Assembly: GCA_037576215.1 (NCBI GenBank)
Contig: JBANDB010000001.1
Location: 2,914,001-2,978,000 of the forward strand
From: Armillaria gallica
Taxonomy: Eukaryota > Basidiomycota > Agaricomycetes > Agaricales > Physalacriaceae
Direction: 5' to 3'
Length of the DNA: 64,000 nt
The position numbers and the translations under genes are program-made. The notes beneath the pieces were generated by a model. That model did not search any database. It worked only from the letters and a program-made list of their open reading frames with translations, and was not told where the DNA came from. Below are positions 56,365 through 64,000 of the stretch, one piece after another; position 1 is the first letter of the stretch; every line of letters begins with the position of its first letter.

Positions 56365-58868
56365 CGGGGAGATGATCAGTTCAGTTCATCCAAGCAAATT
56401 CACTCTCGATAACCGCATGCCGTTCATTGCAGTTTCACAGTTACATGGATCAAAAGAATTCCCAGCATCGAGAGTCAGTCACCGTCCCGATCGAGTTCGG
56501 AGTCTGTGGTACGTTGAGCAAAACTCAACAAATAATTGAATCTGAAAATTCCTCAGAGACGGCGTGAATATTTGGGAATCCGGCTAACGCACCTCCATTA
56601 CCGTACGATATGCCCCAGCAAGTAAGACAACGAGATGAACGGATTGAACGAAAATTCCGATAGGTACCTTAAGATTTAAAATTCGAAGTCAGAGAGCATT
56701 TCAAGGACTATCCGATCAGATAAAACAACGCATCTTGATCTTGGCATGCAGTCGCCGTGAGAAGTTAGCTCAGACGAGATGTCGCTGTGGGAGCTTGTTT
56801 TTGTTCTCCAGGACCGCTGGTGAACGTGCTTATACCAGACTTAGAGATACCCCGTTTTCATTCTGTAGTTGGAAGCCGAGACTTGAGAAAGCGGACAGAG
56901 CTGCATGAAGGAAGGAAGTAATCCAACGAGTTAATTACCAAGTGCTGATTTAGTGCCGGAATTGAAACCGGAAGATGCCGTATCAGCTGATGTCAACCCA
57001 AGACCAACGAATTTCTGGCAAATAGTGTTCACCCTGAAGCTGAAGGCCGTGCATGAAACTGCAGTCCGAGAAAGTATCTATCTCCATCAAAGGAACTGAT
57101 TCACAGACCGATCACGATAGCTGCCGCATCCAGCGCTGTCCAGATATCAAGTATTCAGTCCGACATTATGTATTCGAAAGAGTATGGAAAAGGGCTCGGA
57201 TGCTTAAGGATGTAACCGGGGATTGCTGTAACTGTGAGCATACATCCAGTGCACAACAGGTTACAAAACTGACAGACCGGATTCTTGCTCAGGAATACGA
57301 AAGCGTCATAGAGAATCTCCACGTTCCCCGCGAATGCCACGAATGTACATGGCCAGGGACTCCGAAGAATTGGCTTCATCTTGATTGTAAGATGAATCAA
57401 TGTTTTCGCGGAGTTTGGTGTATGATGTTGATGTGATCATACCTTGGGCGTTTCCGACCTGAACGCTGTTCACATACGGCCGGATTTGTCTTCTCAGTCT
57501 TTGAAGCCGTTGGATAATTCGCGGGAGGTCGTGGTGTGGATCTCAGTGGGCATGACGCCTTGCCGTCGCATATCAAATCATGATGAATTCATTCTTCGGC
57601 GGCTTTCTTTGCACACCCGATGAGGTGTAAGCAAACCTTATCACGGACGGCACCGCGCTATAGCACCAGGATGCTTCGTGTCGTGTAAGGCATTGACTGG
57701 CTAGCGCGGAACTAGATCACTAATCCCCACTCGAAGGACACGTTATGTTTTCTTACCGCAGTATTGACCATACGATCACATATGCAGCCACAGTGTAAGG
57801 CACCGGGCGCCGCACTTTACGATTTCTACTGCTTCTCGACTCCGCTGAACACTCGACTTGTCTGAAGCTCCATAAGGTTTGGCATTTCTTCAACTCGAGA
57901 AGTCTCAAAGCACGCACATGTATCTCTCGAGATACGAGCTTTGTTTCTGCTCCTGGTGTTCTTTGGTGTTATATTTTGTAAGCGCTGGGAATTCGGAAAC
58001 TATTACGGTCGTCAATGCGGTCTTTCTGGGCCTTTGTTGCTCTCTATCAATCAGCTTGGATTCGAAATATTGGATGCCATCTCCTCGGGTCTAGCATCAT
58101 CTTCCTTGGCTGTACTCTGGCTGGTCGTTAGGCTTTCCATGGAAATAATCATCAAACAGCCTGAAGCTTTACCTCGAACTGGACAACTTAGCCCAAGAGG
58201 CGTTCATTGTACTCTTGACTACAAAGCATGCTCGTCGAGACTTCAAATACTCAAACCAAACACTCTTCACACTCATTTAGTCCGTTAATTTAACTATGGC
58301 CCCTCGTTCTACACGCCGTGGGTTCAAAGCTCATCGTCTGTGTTCAAATCTGTTATGCTAATTAACGACATTAGTTTTCGATCGGTTCAAAAAAGAAGTC
58401 GAGCGAAAGATCTTCATCGGCACAAGGTTTGTCCAACTTTTCGAGGAAATACACTGTCTAACCATTATTTCCATTCTCGTAAATAGTTCTCGACGCCCAG
58501 TCATTTGCTCCTGCTCAGGATCCAAGACTACTTCAATCTCAGGATGCAGAGAGGCAGTATAATGTCGATAACAACCAAGATCCGTTGCCGTTTTAGAACG
58601 AACCTGCTGGAACCTTGACAAGTGCAGAGGTCCACGAATCACAAGGTTAATTTTGAACGATATATGTTGAGATATCTTGTCCTGAGTTCGAGATTCCCAT
58701 AGATCTCGTTACTCAGCCGATATTTCAATCGCCTGGCATGAGCAGCGTTGTCTCAACCAGCAAGTCCGGCGTCGACACATTGACCGCACCGGCTTTTCGA
58801 GTGGTCCCTCTTCACATGCCCTGCCTGACCATTCGCCAGTACTTCATCCGTCGCCAGAGCAAGCCTAC
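56365..58868. other. Long region without an assigned gene
   Basis: Two open frames stand out but have no recognised family. 57053-57436 on the plus strand (127 codons) has CCNCEHTSSAQQVTKLTDRI and several further Cys. 57941-58288 on the plus strand (115 codons) has a hydrophobic N-terminus MFLLLVFFGVIF. Neither joins to neighbouring exons. The rest looks non-coding. Confidence 0.3.
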
Positions 58869-60018
58869 TTGGCATCCTTCCACCCGTTTCCAAGCCCTAT
58901 CTACGCAAACGGGAGCCCAGATAAACCACACAAGACACGACCCCGCTATCTTCATTCTCCAAATCGCCATTTTCCTCCATACCGACATCTTCATCCTCCA
59001 ACACGACGTCTCTGTCCTCTCCACGCAAGTTCACCGGAAGCACAGCATCCGCGCAAAGTTCCAAATCGAGCTCCAGCAGCAACCCTTCGATAAATTCAGT
59101 CGGGTTTATTGATCAACTGGATAAATTTCGGTGCGAAATCGAACCCCACAGAAACATGCTCACTAGATCGCACAAATGTACATCCTGTCACGTATCGCTA
59201 ATGGATCCTTGTCGTCTTCCCGTGTCGGCCCCCGCGCCGTACATGTCAGAGGCTCAAGCTGATCCTAAAAAATTGGGATACGTTTTGGCTACATGCGCCG
59301 TCTGCTTGCGCGCATACTGCGAGGGCTGTGGGAAAGAGATCAAAGAGCCCCGGCAAGGGAATCCGTGGTTCGCTGCCGCGGTCAACTGCTGCAAGACAGT
59401 CGTAGCGAAATGACTTCTCAACGTTCTCAGCGATCTGGACGTTCAGGTCGAGCACGCTCCAGGGGGATACCACCCTCTGCAGGAGATCTACTAAACGTGA
59501 TCAGTAACCATTTTCTCTTTGACCGATACATCCATGAGTCGACGCTCCTGTTTAAAGTCGCCCGAGCGTCGAAGCTCTTTAAGCTCATAGACGACGTGAT
59601 CGCAGACATCAACTCGCGACCTTCCTGAAGTTGATAGTGCGAAATGGAAGATCTACCTACAAACCGGGCAAATGCTGTGGGGGTTTATGAATCACCGCGA
59701 ATATTGTCGTTATATCGCTGTGTATCCTTATTGCAATGTTCCCGTCTTCCGATACCAGGAGGGAGCCCGAGCGTGGATAAAGGGCGGTTGCGAGCTTGGG
59801 GCTCCATAAGTCCAATGTTCGTGACTGTGCGGTCCAGGTTTCAGACGCTCCGGAAGACCATGGAGAGGTGGAAGAAGGACGGGATTGGGAGTACGCATGG
59901 GGAGGATATGATCGTTACGATGCGGTTCTTCGGTTTGGTATTGCAGGCTGCACATCCACATCCGAGTCGACCTCGTCTGCAGGTCAAGGCCCGGAAGCAA
60001 AACCTATGGGACTCGTGA
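58869..60018 (+). CDS. CxxC-rich probable zinc-binding protein, copy 2, frame-broken
   Basis: Coding-like segments on the plus strand: a Ser-rich lead (SSSSNTTSLSSPRKFTG, then SSSSSNPSINSVGFIDQLDK) and HKCTSCHVSLMDPCRLPV. These lead into the Cys core YVLATCAVCLRAYCEGCGKE and AAAVNCCKT, where a stop follows at about 59411. Coding-like sequence resumes with LLNVISNHFLFDRYIH, RASKLFKLIDDVIADINS, WKIYLQTGQMLWGFMNHREY and KTMERWKKDGIGSTHGEDMI. Order and spacing match copy 1 (for example YCEGCGKEIKEP against YCEGCSERIRVP). Several frame changes are needed, so it is probably a degenerate duplicate. 5' limit uncertain. Confidence 0.5.
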
Positions 60019-60458
60019 ATTCGGCTCTACGTGTAGATATTTGCTCACGAAATCTGACATGTATAAAACCTAGTCATATTGTCCACCAATAAAACGCGAG
60101 GAATATACTGTTGATCGCCAGCAGTGCTTTAAACTACACCTTTTCGGCCCTACGGCATGTCTTTGGCTGTTACTGACTGATGTTTTCACGCATGAAACTC
60201 CGCCATCGCTTACAGCATACTCAGCTGAAGATGTATCTGGAGGGCTTGAAAGAGCCTGTCTCTGAACTAGAGAGCGACCTTGATTTGCCCCGCAACGCTG
60301 TCACCGGAAACTCAGACGTCACGTCTTCAGTCACTCAAATATGACTGTGGACTTCATGCTCCTCAAGGGACCCAACAACAGATGTTCGGGCCAGGACACA
60401 GTAATAATACAATATCTTCAAGTTGTTTGTACAGAACAGGAAGCTTCCCGACTGCGAT

Positions 60459-61019
60459 TCACACCAGTTCTGACTCCTCTCGTGACATGTCAACCGGGAA
60501 TGTGTAAGACTTGATGAGTTGTCCTCCGTGATGAAAGTCGTAGGGCACGCCGCCATAGATACGGAACGTGTCTGAGGGAACTGTGGTATAAATGTCAGGA
60601 AACAGAACAACGCCCTCGCCTCCAGGCCCACGGTTTGCTCTGCGAATGTCCACTCTTATGCCACAAAGACGCTGGGGATTTCCCAAAGGCGCGGAGGCCT
60701 GCTACGTCTGGATCCCAGATGCGGATGGTCAGAGTCGACGTGAAGGGGAAGAGCTTGTATTTGTCTGTTTCGGAGGCGAGGGGAGGTTCCTACACTGATC
60801 ATGAGTGCCGGCTTTACCAGGTTAGAGAGGATGACGGACCCAAGGGTCCGGGCGCGTTTTGTCTTCTTCGGGGTAGAAGATAGACCATCTCAATTGACCT
60901 TTGAGGTCGCGGTATTCATACAACTTGCCACCACTGGGGTATTCTTCGGTGTCTGGTTTGAAGATCACAACGGGGCGAGGGGGGTCGCTTCCCAAAGTTA
61001 GTGGACGTGAAGTGTACAT
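60459..61019 (-). CDS. Hypothetical protein, two coding-like exons
   Basis: 61019-60822 reads MYTSRPLTLGSDPPRPVVIF, DTEEYPSGGKLYEYRDLKGQ and LRWSIFYPEEDKTRPDPWVR. 60686-60459 reads GEGVVLFP and YTTVPSDTFRIYGGVPYDFHH. Both have coding character and the same strand. The Tyr/Gly/Pro-rich EYPSGGKLYxYRDLxGxLRW block resembles unnamed basidiomycete proteins I have seen, without known function. The joining intron between about 60690 and 60820 could not be fixed. Confidence 0.4.
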
Positions 61020-61209
61020 GGTGGGATGGTATGCACTTGGAGAAAAACGAAGGCCTTAAATACCTACACAAATGCGCGTCACTATTGTTCAAAGTTGACG
61101 AATTTGCAAGGGAACAATAATATACCCTTGTTTGTGCGCAGGTGTCTGCCATCGGCGACTCGTGCGCCGCATGTAATGTACAACGATTGCGTGCAAGCGT
61201 ACGTCACAT

Positions 61210-61840
61210 CCGTTTCTTTGCAGATAACTAATCCGCAGTTGAATCTAGTATACGTCCCAACGTTGACCAGGTCAAAAGCATGCAAGGGTATTCTTCAAGA
61301 TAGCCACAAAGCTCTTGGAGGAGGACGAAGAACGTCGCTAGAGATAGCATGGGCACCAGGACACCAGGACATACTTGGAAATGAAAAAGCGGTGCACGAT
61401 GCACCACCTAGGACAGTACACATATGCAAACACATGTCGACGAATGAGACAAGAGAAGTGAGTTCAGGATTTGGAGAAGACAAACCCAGCTGGACGCTTC
61501 AGACCGACGGAGAAATTTAAGGAGACACTGAGTGAGGTGTTTGGGAGACTTGTGCAGTGCAGAACGGGACATGCACACATAGGTGAGTACTATAAACTTT
61601 TCAACGTTCCAGAGGCAACTGACTGAGAATGTGGCGAGCGATTAAAAAAAGAGAACATATGTGCACAACATATGGCGAGCATCTATGGGAAGGGTCGCAG
61701 AACCTAGTCATGTGGGACCTGTTGGGTACAACAGAGGGCATTGAAGCGATCGCGAGCTTCTTAGCAGAGTCAGGGGCCTTACGTAGACCGGCAATCCGAG
61801 AAATGGGCATATGTGCCGCTACGGGAATATGAGCCAGAGC
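61210..61840 (+). mobile_element. Non-LTR retrotransposon remnant (RNase H end of ORF2)
   Basis: Frame 61026-61520 carries SLEIAWAPGHQDILGNEKA, the RNase H signature (WxPGHxxIxGNExAD-like) found at the end of LINE-type ORF2 in fungi. It is followed by FKETLSEVFGRLVQCRTGHA, HIGEYYKLFNVPEATD, and then (61629-61832) RLKKREHMCTT and LLGTTEGIEAIASFLAESGA, the usual tail after RNase H. Stops and frame changes interrupt it, no reverse transcriptase is present upstream, and no poly-A or target-site duplication is obvious. An old 5'-truncated relic. Confidence 0.65.
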
Positions 61841-61966
61841 CGCATGAACCAGAAGACGAAGAGACACTAGACCCGAGAATAAAGTACCATACCACCGACT
61901 CGGACGATTTCAACAAAGCAGCATTGCCCCGTGCACAGCCACCTACCTTTCTGATTTCGTACCACG

Positions 61967-62902
61967 ATGGCTGAGCAGGCTGAACTCGCATTTGTAACGA
62001 CCTTTCTGAACACGATAACGTCGCAGTCCGTCAGCTATCCCGATGACTACCACCAGCCACCCGAGAACTCGTTGAAGAGGGTGCCAGTGCTGCAGGTACG
62101 ACCGTCGCGGCTCGTTGATCTGTATTGAACCGGCTGCATATAGGTCCCGCTGCCTGCACTGCCCCAGCGGAAGCAAGAAGAGGCTGGATCGTCATCATCA
62201 GGTGAGTAGGGGCCATTTTATTAGGAGCCTTGTCTGAGTAACATATAAAAGCGATCACCCTCACCTTCAAGTCGCTCAAACCCGCATCCTCGACCACCCT
62301 CAGAGTATCACCATCTGATACTGTTCTTTCCATCAAATCACAGCTTTCTCCGCAAATCCAGCAGCCGTTCGTCTCCTGCTCAAAGGCAAGGCCCTCGCAG
62401 ACAACAAGCTGCTGCTCGAGTATCCTGTCCACGACGGCGACGTCGTCAATCTTATTCTTAAAGACATCACTCTTGCTGCGCCCGTTCCGATGAAGCCTTC
62501 ACCTATCAGCACTGCCACACCCGCTAATGCGCCCTCTCGTCATACCCGTATCCCATCCGTAGTTCTGTCACCGTCACCGTCCCCATCGGCAGACAAACCG
62601 GTAGACATCTCACTTTCACTCGACACTGACCCCCCTTCACCGACACGACCTTCTACTTCTACATATCACAATACGATGGCCAAGCCAGAAATGTGGGACC
62701 GGCTATATTCATTCCTGAGGTAAGCCTTGTCGTCGTTCACCCATTGTGTTTATTGACGTCTTGCAGATCCGAGTTCACCACAGACTCGGATGCTCAACAG
62801 GCATTCGAGGACTTTTTGCGCGCAGGCAAGACGGTCCTCACTGCCAATGAGGTTGCGCGTATTAGAGATCACGTCGGTGTCGTAGGAATGGCGGGGACAT
62901 AG
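61967..62902 (+). CDS. GET5/MDY2-like ubiquitin-fold protein (tail-anchored protein insertion)
   Basis: Get5 bridges Get4 and Sgt2 in delivery of tail-anchored proteins to the ER. The ATG at 61967-61969 gives MAEQAELAFVTTFLNTITSQ (N-terminal Get4-binding-like helix) and YPDDYHQPPENSLKRVPVLQ. A short linker exon follows, then a ubiquitin-like domain (AITLTFKSLKPASSTTLRVS, PSDTVLSIKSQLS, LLLKGKALADNKLLLEYPV and DGDVVNLILKD). A Pro/Ser-rich linker leads to a C-terminal helical domain (WDRLYSFLRSEF, QQAFEDFLRAGKTVL). The stop is at 62900-62902. Within the ubiquitin fold, near 62378, the frame changes by one base (one missing) between KSQLSPQIQ and AAVRLLLKGK. In a conserved gene this could well be a sequence error. 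Confidence 0.75.
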
Positions 62903-63385
62903 TAATCATTGCTATCTAGGGGATGTCTCAAGCAAATACAGTCTCGCATTAAATTTTATCCGGCACGTTAGCCTGCAACTTCAACCTTCATTGACTATCT
63001 TGATTTCGTTTCCTTGTCAATCCGTAACACTATTTCCTCGGCAACCAAGTATAATAGTACTCAGTCTGGATGCAGATGTTCTTTGCTGTGTAATTAAATA
63101 ATGTCAGGTTTTTAAAAAAAGTGATAGTGATAGATATAGGCTTAAATGAAAGGGACGGCAATTGTAAACGAAGAAGAGCTTGAAAATACACTTCAGACAG
63201 AATTTCAGAGAAACGGTGATTTCCATTTACGGCTTTTGCTCTTAACCATCGCTTCTTCAGAGACACCATCTACTTCTACCACTTGCCAGTGCGACTACTA
63301 TTAGATCGCCCGTCGTGATTATCGTTTTCCATAGAGATATACAGCAAAGATGCCAATTCAACGAAGCAGGCTAGTAGAACGACCA

Positions 63386-63720
63386 TCATCCTTCCTCCAT
63401 GTTGTTCGCCGTATTAAATGCAAGTCCGCCAACTGTCTGCGATGGCGAGGAACTCGTTGCTGTGGAACTATCATCATATCCCACCTCTGATGCAGATGAT
63501 TCGAGGTGAGCTCGATATTCCAAAAGGTGCGTCTTGTCCTTTTTTCGTCCTCCGAAGCGAAAATAAACGGGCTCGTCCTTATCAAGCATCTACTCCCGAT
63601 GTCACGGGCAGATCCACATTCTGGGACGACTGCATAGGGAGGCTGTCCATTAGCCTTGATTTACGCAAACTCCGGTCAATCACGGTAAATTTAGAAGCAG
63701 TATCTAGTATCTGACAAGCG
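63386..63720 (-). CDS. C-terminal part of an unidentified protein
   Basis: Minus-strand coding-like sequence after a TTGTCAG acceptor near 63714: DTASKFTVIDRSLRKSRLMD, QNVDLPVTSGVD, then after a one-base frame change near 63583 DEPVYFRFGGRKKDKTHLLE, YRAHLESSASEVGYDDSSTA, ending NNMEEG and TGA 63386-63388. Upstream exons probably lie right of 63720 or beyond the window. A plus-strand frame at 63737-63943 also looks somewhat coding, so the limits are unsure. Confidence 0.35.
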
Positions 63721-64000
63721 CCATCCTCTAAAGCACATGGGCATCTCGTTCGACTACAACTGCTCGTGCATACAGATAGGTCTTGAGCTCATACCGCGTA
63801 TCACAACCGCCATCGGTGGGAACCCGGTGGATATCTTCAACTTTGGAAGATCAACACAGATGATGATCTTTCAAAAGTCCCCGCTCCCGTGTTTCACGAA
63901 GGGGTGGGTTGATGCTGTCACACGAAAGCCATATAAATGGTGAAGACTCAATGATCCCCAGTTCATCCTCCTCCCTCCCATCCGCACACAGACAAAATGT

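Overview
This window is nuclear DNA from a filamentous fungus, almost certainly an Agaricomycete (Basidiomycota). Genes are broken by many short (about 45-70 nt) GT-AG introns with CTNAC-like branch points. The closest matches I recognise are mushroom families: URC1-type GTP cyclohydrolase, NCS1 permease, full ABCC transporter, and Agaricomycete-only seven-helix proteins. I saw no tRNA, rRNA or CRISPR. Coordinates are outer limits of spliced genes, and exon joins were read by eye.

Layout. 0.05-2.7 kb: a repeat-family coiled-coil gene with an internal stop, and a transposed 3' end of a seven-helix gene. 3.2-9.0 kb: N-carbamoyl-amino-acid hydrolase, class II aldolase/adducin protein, and an NCS1 permease divergent from the aldolase. 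9.07-9.30 kb: a compact element with perfect 29-bp inverted ends, between the convergent permease and ABC genes. 9.5-15.7 kb: ABCC transporter. 17.4-29.3 kb: four paralogous SAM methyltransferases (A, pseudogene B, C, D), with URC1 between A and B and an unnamed gene pair between C and D. 29.6-31.7 kb: bromodomain protein. 34.6-37.0 kb: mitochondrial coiled-coil protein (DUF1640) and aspartate aminotransferase. 38.8-40.9 kb: MFS permease of the ACS family. 41.3-47.3 kb: a decayed D-glutamate cyclase (DUF1445) followed directly by a 5-oxoprolinase. 47.5-60.0 kb: two copies of a CxxC-rich probable zinc protein flanking three seven-helix genes. 61.2-61.8 kb: RNase H remnant of a non-LTR retrotransposon. 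62.0-62.9 kb: GET5/MDY2-like ubiquitin-fold protein.

How the genes fit together. Many genes belong to salvage of nitrogen from ring compounds and D-amino acids: carbamoylase, nucleobase/hydantoin-type permease, URC1 (uracil catabolism), ACS permease, D-glutamate cyclase (D-Glu to 5-oxo-D-proline), 5-oxoprolinase (5-oxoproline to Glu) and aspartate aminotransferase (Glu/oxaloacetate). The cyclase next to the oxoprolinase is the tightest functional link. The cyclase is clearly dead (nonsense codon plus several frame slips). The carbamoylase, oxoprolinase, ACS permease and URC1 each carry one to three apparent one-base frame slips, whereas the aldolase, NCS1 permease, methyltransferases C and D, bromodomain protein, DUF1640 protein and aminotransferase read cleanly. 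Either a salvage pathway is decaying, or parts of this assembly keep homopolymer-length errors. The sequence alone does not settle this, but the nonsense codons in the cyclase and in methyltransferase B are substitutions and favour real decay for those two.
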